From: Bacillota bacterium
GTDB lineage: Bacteria > Bacillota > Clostridia > Christensenellales > Aristaeellaceae
Direction: 5' to 3'
NCBI GenBank assembly: GCA_023409955.1
Contig: JAEYQQ010000153.1
Location: forward strand, 1-7,895
Length of the DNA: 7,895 nucleotides
Shown here: piece by piece, positions 1 to 6,591 of the stretch
Layout: every line of letters begins with the position of its first letter
Position numbering within the stretch: position 1 is the stretch's first letter
Program-made: the position numbers and the translations under genes
Notes under the pieces: generated by a model
Seen by the model: the letters and a program-made list of their open reading frames with translations, nothing else
Told to the model about the DNA's origin: nothing
The model's database searches: none

Positions 1-830
<830 letters not shown>

Positions 831-859
831 CATCGTCAGTAGTATTTATCAAAGCAAGA

Positions 860-888
860 TCAAGAAAATGCTAAAATTGTTTTCTTGA
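860..888. repeat. AT-rich inverted repeat between secA and prfB
   Basis: A perfect 9-base inverted repeat, TCAAGAAAA (860-868) and TTTTCTTGA (880-888), is separated by 11 bases. It sits in the 77-base gap between secA and prfB, ending just before the prfB ribosome binding site. It could form a weak hairpin in the transcript or be a protein-binding site. The right arm is T-rich, but no clean U-tract follows a GC-rich stem, so it is not a convincing terminator. Function is unknown. Confidence 0.4.
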
Positions 889-907
889 ATATAAAGGATG
901 TGATGGC

Positions 908-2006
908 ATGATTGAGTTGGATCAATTCCGACAGGACTTGATTAGGATCCGTGAAAGTATTATGCAGGCAGGTGATGCACTTTAACATCGCTCGCATGAA
1001 GGAAGAAGTCAGCGAGTTGGAAGAAGAAATGAACGCTCCAGAATTCTGGAACGATTTAGCGCGGTCAACCAAAGTCAACCAGCGCTTAAGCGCTCTTCGG
1101 AGCAAGCTTACCCATTATGACAAGCTCTGCGGCGAAGCCGATGATATTGAAGTCATGATGGAACTGGCCGAGGAAGGAAATGACGAGGATCTGGTGCAGG
1201 AATCCGGCCAGGCCTTACAAACCCTCCGCAATGAAGCCGATGCATTGGAACTGGAAACACTCATGCGGGGAGAATATGACCACAACAACGCCATCCTCTC
1301 CCTGCACGCAGGAGCCGGCGGAACAGAGGCCCAAGACTGGACGCAAATGCTATACCGCATGTATACCCGCTACTGCGAAATCATGGGCTTTAAAGTGAAG
1401 CTACTGGATTTACTCGATGGCGACGAGGCTGGTATCAAAAGCGTTACCTTTGAAGTAGAAGGCGACAATGCCTACGGCTTTTTGCGGGGAGAAAAGGGTG
1501 TCCATCGACTGGTTCGCATCAGCCCATTTGATTCCAACGCCAGGCGGCATACCTCCTTTTCATCTTTGGATGTGGCTCCCATGCTGGAGGATGATGGTTC
1601 CTTTGAAATCAACATGGAAGAGGTCCGCATCGATACCTATCGGGCCAGCGGCGCAGGCGGTCAGCACGTTAACCGTACAGACTCTGCCGTGCGCATGACC
1701 CATATACCTACCAACACCGTTGTACAGTGTCAAAATGAACGCAGCCAGGTGCAGAACAAGGAAATGTGCATGCGCATGCTGCGCAGCAAGCTACTGGAGC
1801 TACGCGAACGGGAAAAGGAAGAAAGAATGGCGGATATAAAAGGCGAAATGAAAAAGATCGAATGGGGCAGCCAGATCCGCAGCTATGTCTTCCAGCCTTA
1901 TACCATGGTCAAGGATCATCGCACCGGTTTTGAGTCCGGCAATGTAGATGATGTGATGAACGGAAACCTGTCCGGCTTTGTCACTGCATATTTGAAGATG
2001 CAATAG
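908..2006 (+). CDS. prfB: Peptide chain release factor 2, expressed by programmed +1 frameshift
   Basis: RF2 recognises UGA and UAA in the ribosomal A site and triggers peptide release. The gene starts at ATG 908, with AAAGG (893-897) upstream. The first frame encodes 25 codons, ending AGDAL, then meets TAA at 983-985. Shifting +1 after CTT (980-982) continues at AAC 984 as NIARMKEEV and runs to TAG at 2006. The spliced product is 365 residues, the usual RF2 length. The stop-recognition motif SPF falls at residues 205-207 and the catalytic GGQ at 250-252 (bases 1656-1664), the same numbering as in E. coli RF2, which supports the frameshift position. The N-terminal coiled region and the motif HIPT...QCQNERSQ are also present. 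A GTG at 951 opens the downstream frame but is not the natural start, since it lies inside the 25-codon leader frame. The odd point is UAA rather than UGA at the shift site. Confidence 0.96.
970..986 (+). promoter_or_regulatory. prfB programmed +1 frameshift site with internal Shine-Dalgarno-like sequence
   Basis: The shift cassette is AGGTGAT (970-976), then GCA, CTT (980-982), TAA (983-985) and C (986). In the known RF2 mechanism, peptidyl-tRNA-Leu slips from CUU to UUU while slow termination holds the ribosome, so low RF2 raises frameshifting and thus RF2 synthesis. AGGUGAU can pair with AUCACCU of the 16S 3' end. However, its GG lies 7 bases from CTT, against 3 in the E. coli cassette (AGGGGG-TAT-CTT). 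The stop is UAA, which RF1 also reads, so the autoregulatory signal should depend on RF1 and RF2 together. Confidence 0.9.
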
Positions 2007-2010
2007 CAAT

Positions 2011-2049
2011 AACCAGGGGGGGACTTTTGTTCAAAAGTCTCCCCTGGTT
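2011..2049. terminator. Long perfect-looking hairpin after prfB (possible terminator or palindromic repeat)
   Basis: AACCAGGGG (2011-2019) and ACTTTTG (2023-2029) pair with CAAAAGT (2032-2038) and CCCCTGGTT (2041-2049). The left arm has three bases (GGG) facing two (CT) in the middle, so there is one bulge and one G-T type pair. The stem is about 18 base pairs with a very short loop. It begins five bases after the prfB stop. There is no U-run after it (TTCCCCTCTAAA follows), so it is not a canonical intrinsic terminator. It may protect the prfB mRNA 3' end, end transcription inefficiently, or be a copy of a dispersed extragenic palindrome. Confidence 0.6.
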
Positions 2050-2081
2050 CCCCTCTAAATACTTTGCTTTGGATGCGCATT

Positions 2082-2777
2082 ATGAAGAAGATTATTCAGG
2101 CCGCGGGATGCACCGTGTTTTCAGTTGCTGTCCTTCTTGGCCTTTTGAGTGGAATCATACTCTCCGTCGGCGGCAACGCAGGCTATATGCACACCATGTT
2201 CCTGCGCCATGCCAATACAGGCATCACCGGCGTTGATGTGCAAGAATACCCAGATCTGGCTGACAAAATTACTGGCTACCTGCTGGGCAAAACCGATACG
2301 TTCCAAACCACCCTAACTGTTCATGGTTACATTAGGGAAGCCTTTTCTGAAAAAGAGCTGCTCCATATGGCAGACGTACAACACCTGTTCACCCTATGCA
2401 GGACGCTGCTGATTGCCTGCACTGCCATTGCTGTGCTTTGGCTTGTATCATCTTCCCTATGGTTTAAGCCTTTGCTGGCTGCTTCAATGCGTGCCTATGT
2501 GCGGACAAGCTTGTGCATAGCAGTTTTAGGCGTAATCCTTGCCATATGGGCGGCTATCGATTTCCACAGCCTGTTCACGCAATTTCACCATGTGTTTTTT
2601 ACCAATGATCTATGGCTGCTAAACCCAAGCGAGGATTTGTTACTGCAACTCATGCCCACCGGCTTTTTTATTGATTATGCCGCGCGTATTGGGCTTTTAT
2701 GGCTGGCCGGCGGATTGATTCTCGTTCTGGCTGCCCTATTGTATTTAAAAAAACGGAGGCAAGGCCATGTCCTATGA
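2082..2777 (+). CDS. lit: TIGR01906/DUF1461 integral membrane protein, probable lipoprotein intramolecular transacylase Lit
   Basis: This 231-residue membrane protein has four hydrophobic segments: about residues 10-29, 105-125, 141-161 and 203-222. A long extracytoplasmic loop lies between the first two. Family-typical motifs are visible: FSEKELLHMADVQHLF (residues 88-103, with H95) and FHHVFFTNDLWLLNP (168-182, with H169 and H170), then MPTGFFID. Known Lit proteins belong to this family and move an acyl chain from the lipid-modified cysteine glycerol to the cysteine amino group, making lyso-form lipoproteins in Bacillota that lack Lnt. The two histidine motifs fit such an enzyme, but the function here is inferred from family. 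The start is uncertain: ATG 2082 gives MKKIIQAAG and has only a weak GGA upstream; in-frame ATG 2073 and TTG 2064 also exist. The 3' end overlaps tsaD by 11 bases, suggesting coupled translation. Confidence 0.7.
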   Translation: MKKIIQAAGCTVFSVAVLLGLLSGIILSVGGNAGYMHTMFLRHANTGITGVDVQEYPDLADKITGYLLGKTDTFQTTLTVHGYIREAFSEKELLHMADVQHLFTLCRTLLIACTAIAVLWLVSSSLWFKPLLAASMRAYVRTSLCIAVLGVILAIWAAIDFHSLFTQFHHVFFTNDLWLLNPSEDLLLQLMPTGFFIDYAARIGLLWLAGGLILVLAALLYLKKRRQGHVL

Positions 2778-3825
2778 ATCCTTCTGCCATGATGCGGCAA
2801 ACCGCTTACAAACAAAAGCGGAAGTTCGCATTCTTGCGCTGGAAACTTCCTGTGATGAAACAGCAGCAGCCATTGTTGAAAATGGCAGGCATATCATCAG
2901 CAATGTGGTATTTTCACAGATCGATTTGCATGCCTTGTATGGCGGTGTTGTACCTGAAATTGCAAGCCGCGCTCACGTGGAGGCCTGTAACCGAGTGATT
3001 GATGAAGCACTGAAGAACGCAAGGCTGTCTTTTGAAGATATTGACGCCCTAGCCGTGACACACGGTCCCGGCCTGGTAGGCGCACTCTTAACCGGTGTAA
3101 GCTGTATGAAGGGTCTAGCCTACAGCCTGAAGAAGCCTTTGATCCCTGTTAACCACATCGAAGGTCATGTCAGCGCCAATTATCTATCCCATCCCGAATT
3201 GAAGCCGCCCTTCTTGTGCCTTGTAGTCAGCGGCGGCCACAGCCACCTGATAGAAATCAGTGATTACGGCGTTTACCGCCTTCTGGGCCAAACACAGGAT
3301 GATGCCGCAGGTGAGGCCTTTGACAAGGCAGCTAGAATTCTTGATCTCCCCTACCCCGGCGGGCCCCGGTTGGATGCCTTGGCAGAAGAAGGCGACGCCA
3401 CAGCCTTCTCGCTTCCCAAGCCGCGACCTGAAGGGCGATATGATTACAGCTTTTCCGGATTGAAAACTGCTTTCATCAACGAGGCCCATAAGCTAACCCA
3501 GCAGGGCAGACCTTTGCCAAAGGCAGATATGGCTGCCGCTTTCCGTATGGCAGTAGTGTCTTCCCTTTGTGACAAAGCTTTGCTGGCAGCCAAGGAAACG
3601 AGGGCACCAGCACTATCATTGGCAGGCGGTGTTTCCGCCAACAGCTTGCTTCGCCGCATGATGCAGGAGCAATGCAACGCCGCCGGTATTCCACTGTATA
3701 TGCCCAAGCTTCCGCTTTGCACCGACAATGCGGCAATGATCGCCAGTGCAGCCTACTATCGGTTGTTGCGGGGTAAAGTTGGCGATTTGACACTGAATGC
3801 CCAACCTGCGTTACGATTGGTATGA
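2767..3825 (+). CDS. tsaD: tRNA N6-adenosine threonylcarbamoyltransferase TsaD
   Basis: TsaD (with TsaB and TsaE) transfers the threonylcarbamoyl group from threonylcarbamoyl-AMP to A37 of ANN-decoding tRNAs, forming t6A. The protein has 352 residues and the ASKHA/Kae1 fold motifs: ALETSCDETAA (24-34), the metal-binding NHIEGH (H130 and H134), VSGGHSHL (154-161), DDAAGEAFDKAAR, YSFSGLKTA (227-235), GGVSANSLLR and CTDNAAMIASA with metal ligand D320. The start at ATG 2767 has a strong GGAGG (2755-2759) seven bases upstream. Compared with many TsaD proteins that begin directly at the ETSCDET strand, it has about 19 extra N-terminal residues. The gene overlaps the preceding membrane gene and is followed by an intrinsic terminator, so it is the last gene of its transcript. 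The partner genes tsaB, tsaE and tsaC are not in the window. Confidence 0.97.
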   Translation: MSYESFCHDAANRLQTKAEVRILALETSCDETAAAIVENGRHIISNVVFSQIDLHALYGGVVPEIASRAHVEACNRVIDEALKNARLSFEDIDALAVTHGPGLVGALLTGVSCMKGLAYSLKKPLIPVNHIEGHVSANYLSHPELKPPFLCLVVSGGHSHLIEISDYGVYRLLGQTQDDAAGEAFDKAARILDLPYPGGPRLDALAEEGDATAFSLPKPRPEGRYDYSFSGLKTAFINEAHKLTQQGRPLPKADMAAAFRMAVVSSLCDKALLAAKETRAPALSLAGGVSANSLLRRMMQEQCNAAGIPLYMPKLPLCTDNAAMIASAAYYRLLRGKVGDLTLNAQPALRLV

Positions 3826-3842
3826 ATGTTATCCGACTCACT

Positions 3843-3866
3843 ACCGCCTAAAATGGCGGTTTTTTT
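3843..3866 (+). terminator. Rho-independent terminator after tsaD
   Basis: The stem ACCGCC (3843-3848) / GGCGGT (3855-3860) with a six-base loop is followed by a run of seven T (3860-3866). It begins 17 bases after the tsaD stop and separates tsaD from the XRE promoter. Confidence 0.92.
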
Positions 3867-3877
3867 CGAAAAGCTAT

Positions 3878-3893
3878 GTAAAGTCTGCTTGAC
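3878..3893. promoter_or_regulatory. Upstream operator-like palindrome overlapping the -35 box
   Basis: GTAAAGT-CT-GCTTGAC is an imperfect palindrome (five of seven positions pair) that matches the perfect palindrome at 3924-3939. Across 21 bases (3877-3897 against 3923-3943) the two copies agree at 17 positions. It overlaps the -35 hexamer, so a bound protein would block RNA polymerase. The likely ligand is the XRE regulator just downstream; this is inference. Confidence 0.6.
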
Positions 3894-3917
3894 ATTCCCA
3901 TCCGCTCCAACTATACT
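3889..3917 (+). promoter_or_regulatory. Sigma-A type promoter of the XRE regulator unit
   Basis: A consensus -35 TTGACA (3889-3894) and a -10 TATACT (3912-3917) are separated by exactly 17 bases. Transcription should start near 3924, inside the second operator copy. A promoter this strong, enclosed by operators, fits a tightly repressed, self-regulated unit. Confidence 0.88.
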
Positions 3918-3923
3918 ACTTAC

Positions 3924-3939
3924 GTAAAGCGTGCTTTAC
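3924..3939. promoter_or_regulatory. Downstream operator-like perfect palindrome at the predicted transcription start
   Basis: GTAAAGC (3924-3930) and GCTTTAC (3933-3939) form a perfect 7-base inverted repeat with a 2-base spacer. It begins six bases after the -10 box. Its centre is 46 bases from the centre of the upstream copy. This is a typical arrangement for a dimeric HTH repressor. Confidence 0.68.
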
Positions 3940-3961
3940 ATTCAAAACAAGGAGCCATGTC

Positions 3962-4165
3962 ATGAAAAACAGATTAGAAGAACTAAGAAGGCAGCGAGAC
4001 ATCGGCCAGGAAGCGCTGGCGGACATCCTCCAGGTATCCAGACAGACCATCAGCTCCCTGGAGAATGGGCGCTACAATCCGTCCATTTTACTAGCAATGA
4101 AGATTGCCCGATACTTTGGATTGCCTGTGGAAGAAATCTTTTTGTATGAGGAGGAGAAGCAATGA
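3962..4165 (+). CDS. Small XRE/Cro-CI family transcriptional regulator
   Basis: This 67-residue protein is almost entirely one HTH_3 DNA-binding domain. The helix-turn-helix lies at about residues 15-37 (QEALADILQVSRQTISSLEN), followed by the conserved RYNPSILLAMKIARYF and VEEIF. It has no separate effector or dimerisation domain, as is usual for this short class, whose genes often sit beside small membrane proteins. Start ATG 3962 has AAGGAG (3949-3954) at good spacing. Its stop overlaps the start of the next gene in an ATGA, so the two are translationally coupled. The two palindromes around its promoter suggest it represses its own transcription. What it senses is unknown; the membrane partner may control it, but that is inference. 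Confidence 0.93.
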   Translation: MKNRLEELRRQRDIGQEALADILQVSRQTISSLENGRYNPSILLAMKIARYFGLPVEEIFLYEEEKQ

Positions 4166-4584
4166 AAGAAAAGCGCTTTTTGTTTGTGATCCTTGCCTTG
4201 TTTGGCGTGACACTGATATTGCTAGGCCTATTTGCATTCCCTGCTGAGGAGCAAAAAAAGGCTGCCGGCTTATGCTTTGGTTTTGGGTCATCGGCGCTTG
4301 GATTGGGGTTGGCATGGTTTGCGGGTACATTTATATCCATAGCTCAAAACGATCAGGCCAAACGCCGCAAGGCTATTGCCATGACGGACGAAAGAAACAT
4401 CGCTATTTAAAGTAAAACCGCCACAATGATAGAAAAGTTCACAACGTACGGCTTGATCTTATGGGTCTTTATCGCATGCATACTCTTTACGGATATCGGA
4501 CATATTCTTCCGCCCATCATTTTGCTGGTTTTGCGTTTCTTCCTGATGATTTATTTTACCAACCGATTCATGAAAGAAATGTAG
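4162..4584 (+). pseudogene. Small membrane protein coupled to the XRE regulator, split by an in-frame TAA
   Basis: From ATG 4162 (overlapping the regulator stop) an 82-residue protein is encoded, with two hydrophobic segments at about residues 6-27 and 36-58 and ending TDERNIAI at TAA 4408-4410. Reading on in the same frame gives SKTATMIEKF, then two more hydrophobic segments (around YGLILWVFIACILF and ILPPIILLVLRFFLMIYF) and a basic tail NRFMKEM before TAG 4582-4584. Without the TAA, the protein would be 140 residues with four membrane segments, resembling the membrane partners commonly found beside small XRE regulators, where a DERN motif precedes the last membrane pair. No ribosome binding site precedes the first ATG after the stop (4426). 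It is therefore probably a recent nonsense mutation, a sequencing error, or a truncated but still functional two-helix form. The exact family is not recognised with certainty. Confidence 0.75.
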
Positions 4585-4604
4585 CTGCAACTATCCATCA
4601 AATA

Positions 4605-5543
4605 CTAAAGAAAGCGCAATTCCTTAAAGATAAACACAAACAAAAAAATGGTAATCAACGATGCCCCGGTGGTAAATGCCACCAGTTGCCCGGCCAACTT
4701 GCCATCTGCCCCCATCTGCTGGGCCATGGTATAGCTGGATACAGCAGTCGGCGACGCAAACAGCACCAGAAGCGCCAAGAGCGCTTCCCCCCGAAACCCA
4801 ATCAACGCTGCAATAGATAGAAAAATGCCGGGCACCAACACCATGCGGGTGATAAGCCCCAAGGTGATCTGCCTGGCATTTTCTTTTGCATCGGCAGCCC
4901 GAAGCGACCCGCCCAAGGTTAACAAACACAAGGGTGTTGCCACGCCAGACATATCCTTGATTGTCTTTTTCAAAAAATCTGGAAGCTGTATGCCCCAAAG
5001 CAGTACAACAAGGCCCAGCAACGCCGCGATCACCAATGGATTTTTGACAATGCTCAGCATAATCTTCTTGGCATTTACCTTGCCCATGCGATAATACTCC
5101 AGCACAAATACCGCAAGCGCATTGCTAAGGGGTATAAACACACTACCTAGCAGCGCAACGGATGCCGCTTTCCCCTCACCATACAATGAAACTGCAATCG
5201 CCAAGCCAAAAATCAGAAAATTGCTGCGTATGATGGATTGTATAATGGACGCCCGTTTTTGATTATTTTTTTCAAAAACTGGGATCAGCCACATGGATAA
5301 AGCAAAAATCACAATAACACAAGCAATGGTATATACCATCAGCATAGGATTAAAGGCTTGACTCAAATCCACCATATACAGGTTTTGAAACAGCAGTATC
5401 GGTAGGAAAATTCGAAACGCAATGGCATCCATCTTTTTCAGCACCAGCTCATCCGCCAGCCCGCAGCGCCGGGCACCAACACCCACCAACATCATCAGCA
5501 ACAACGGCAGAACCACCTTGGAAGATACAATAAAGTTATCCAA
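4605..5543 (-). CDS. AEC-family (auxin efflux carrier type) membrane permease
   Basis: This 312-residue polytopic membrane protein has roughly ten hydrophobic segments in two halves around a central loop. Matching family patterns include the N-terminal KVVLPLLLMMLVGVGARRCG, LFQNLYMVDLSQ, the mid-region NPLVIAALLGLV with SGVATPLCLLTLGGSL, and a C-terminal FASPTAVSSYTMAQQMGADG block. AEC proteins export or import small organic acids such as malate, or other anions; the substrate here is not readable. The start is TTG at 5543, supported by AGGGAGG seven bases upstream; no in-frame ATG fits better. It lies 31 bases after the EamA gene on the same strand and is probably co-transcribed. It converges with the split membrane gene, leaving only 20 bases between the two ends (4585-4604) and no visible terminator. 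Confidence 0.9.
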   Translation of the reverse strand: MDNFIVSSKVVLPLLLMMLVGVGARRCGLADELVLKKMDAIAFRIFLPILLFQNLYMVDLSQAFNPMLMVYTIACVIVIFALSMWLIPVFEKNNQKRASIIQSIIRSNFLIFGLAIAVSLYGEGKAASVALLGSVFIPLSNALAVFVLEYYRMGKVNAKKIMLSIVKNPLVIAALLGLVVLLWGIQLPDFLKKTIKDMSGVATPLCLLTLGGSLRAADAKENARQITLGLITRMVLVPGIFLSIAALIGFRGEALLALLVLFASPTAVSSYTMAQQMGADGKLAGQLVAFTTGASLITIFLFVFIFKELRFL

Positions 5544-5550
5544 TGCAATT

Positions 5551-5557
5551 CCTCCCT
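5551..5557 (-). promoter_or_regulatory. Strong ribosome binding site that fixes the TTG start of the AEC permease
   Basis: On the minus strand AGGGAGG is followed by seven bases (AATTGCA) and then TTG at 5543-5541. The spacing is ideal for this TTG. An ATG at 5563-5561 is out of frame and lies upstream of the ribosome binding site. Confidence 0.8.
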
Positions 5558-5574
5558 ACGCATCACGAAGATAG

Positions 5575-6501
5575 CTACAGCGCAGCTTTCACAGCGTTTT
5601 TTTCCCTGGCTATCTGGGCATGCAGATACAAACATAGCCCCAACAGCACCACGCCCCCACCAATCAACAGCAGAAGACCGGGCTTTTCATCAAACAGTAT
5701 CATCGCCCAAATCATGGCTCCCACAGGTTCTCCCAGCAGTGCAAAGGATACCACATGGGCACTGACACTGCCCAGTGTATACGTGAACACCGCATGACCC
5801 AGCAGCGTGCAGCCTAAAACCAGCCCGGCTACATACAGCCAAGATTGGCCCGGCAGTGAGAATCCGCCAGCCACTGGCATCAAAAGCGCCAAAATCAATG
5901 CGGTTACAAGATAGACAAACACGGTATATCCCATGGCCGGAAGGCTTTTACGGGCATAACGGCCGCAAAGCCAATGTCCCGCCATGGTCACTGCGCCAAA
6001 CAAAGCCAGCAGGTCCCCACCGATATCGCCTCCCAAGCCTGACAGGCTGTTAGCCCCTATCAAGAAAGCGCCAATGATAGCAACAACTGCACCTACCCTG
6101 GCCGATTTTGGTATATGCTCTCGCAGTAACAGACCCGAAAACGCCGATACAAACAGTGGCTGGGTACAAACCAGCGCCACAGAAGCAAAAGTGGTTGTTT
6201 TGCCAAGGGACGTCATCCACGCAAGATAATGCAGAGCCAGAAAAAAGGCTGCCAGCACGCCAAACAACACTTGTCGGCTCGATGCATGGAGCATTGTCCC
6301 CAACGGTGAGTAAGCTTCCCCCTGTAATTTTACTACTGAAAAGGGCAGCAGCAAAAATCCTGAAAACAGCATACGTAAAAAGGCTACCGTGATGGGCGTC
6401 GCCCCATTCAGTAGCGCCCCCTTCACCAGAGGACCGCTGTAAGAAACCATGACAACCCCAAAGATCACCAGGAGATAAGCCTTCTTTTGAGAGGCAGGCA
6501 T
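5575..6501 (-). CDS. EamA/DMT superfamily (RhaT/YdcZ-like) transporter
   Basis: This 308-residue protein has about ten transmembrane helices in two EamA repeats, roughly residues 8-140 and 155-290. Family features include YSGPLVKGALLNGATPITVAFLRML near the start of repeat 1, the segment LALHYLAWMTSLGKTT with VALVCTQPLF, and in repeat 2 LGHAVFTYTLGSVSAHVVSFALLGEPVGAMIWA. DMT family members export amino acids or other metabolites; the substrate cannot be assigned. Start ATG 6501 (MPASQKKAY) is chosen because AAAGGAG lies eight bases upstream on the minus strand. An in-frame ATG at 6561 would add 20 hydrophobic residues but lacks a well-placed ribosome binding site. The gene follows mnmG by 90 bases with no clear terminator, so read-through from mnmG is possible. 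Confidence 0.92.
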   Translation of the reverse strand: MPASQKKAYLLVIFGVVMVSYSGPLVKGALLNGATPITVAFLRMLFSGFLLLPFSVVKLQGEAYSPLGTMLHASSRQVLFGVLAAFFLALHYLAWMTSLGKTTTFASVALVCTQPLFVSAFSGLLLREHIPKSARVGAVVAIIGAFLIGANSLSGLGGDIGGDLLALFGAVTMAGHWLCGRYARKSLPAMGYTVFVYLVTALILALLMPVAGGFSLPGQSWLYVAGLVLGCTLLGHAVFTYTLGSVSAHVVSFALLGEPVGAMIWAMILFDEKPGLLLLIGGGVVLLGLCLYLHAQIAREKNAVKAAL

Positions 6502-6591
6502 ACAGGCAGCTCCTTTTGGCAAAAGCAAGTAAACAAAAAGGAATGAGCTTAGAAAGAGCATCTCTTTTGAAGGAATACCTTCCTAACATGT

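Noticed and set aside
867..895. A separate prfB promoter with -10 TATAAA at 890-895
   Set aside because: The bases at the proper -35 distance (AATGCT) do not resemble TTGACA, so the support is too weak.
951..2006. Reading prfB as a 351-aa protein from a GTG at 951
   Set aside because: The GTG lies inside the 25-codon leader frame from ATG 908 and has no fitting ribosome binding site. The +1-shifted product gives the correct RF2 N-terminus and puts GGQ at residue 250.
2064..2081. TTG 2064 or ATG 2073 as the start of the Lit-like gene
   Set aside because: Neither has a recognisable ribosome binding site, and ATG 2082 gives a typical MKK-plus-hydrophobic N-terminus; some doubt remains because its own ribosome binding site is weak.
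4408..4410. UAA reassigned to a sense codon in this organism
   Set aside because: No TAA occurs in frame within the conserved genes secA, prfB (after the shift), tsaD, mnmG or the transporters, which would be expected if UAA were read as an amino acid. A local nonsense mutation is simpler.
4461..4820. 119-aa open frame on the plus strand
   Set aside because: It lies in another frame across the end of the split membrane gene and antisense to the AEC permease. It has low-complexity, basic, non-protein-like composition and no ribosome binding site.
6502..6561. Upstream ATG of the EamA gene at 6561
   Set aside because: It would add a 20-residue hydrophobic stretch without a well-spaced ribosome binding site, while ATG 6501 has AAAGGAG at good distance and gives the usual family N-terminus.
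6565..6585. Small inverted repeat AGGAA-TACC-TTCCT after mnmG as a terminator
   Set aside because: The stem is only five base pairs, not GC-rich, and has no T-run on the minus strand.
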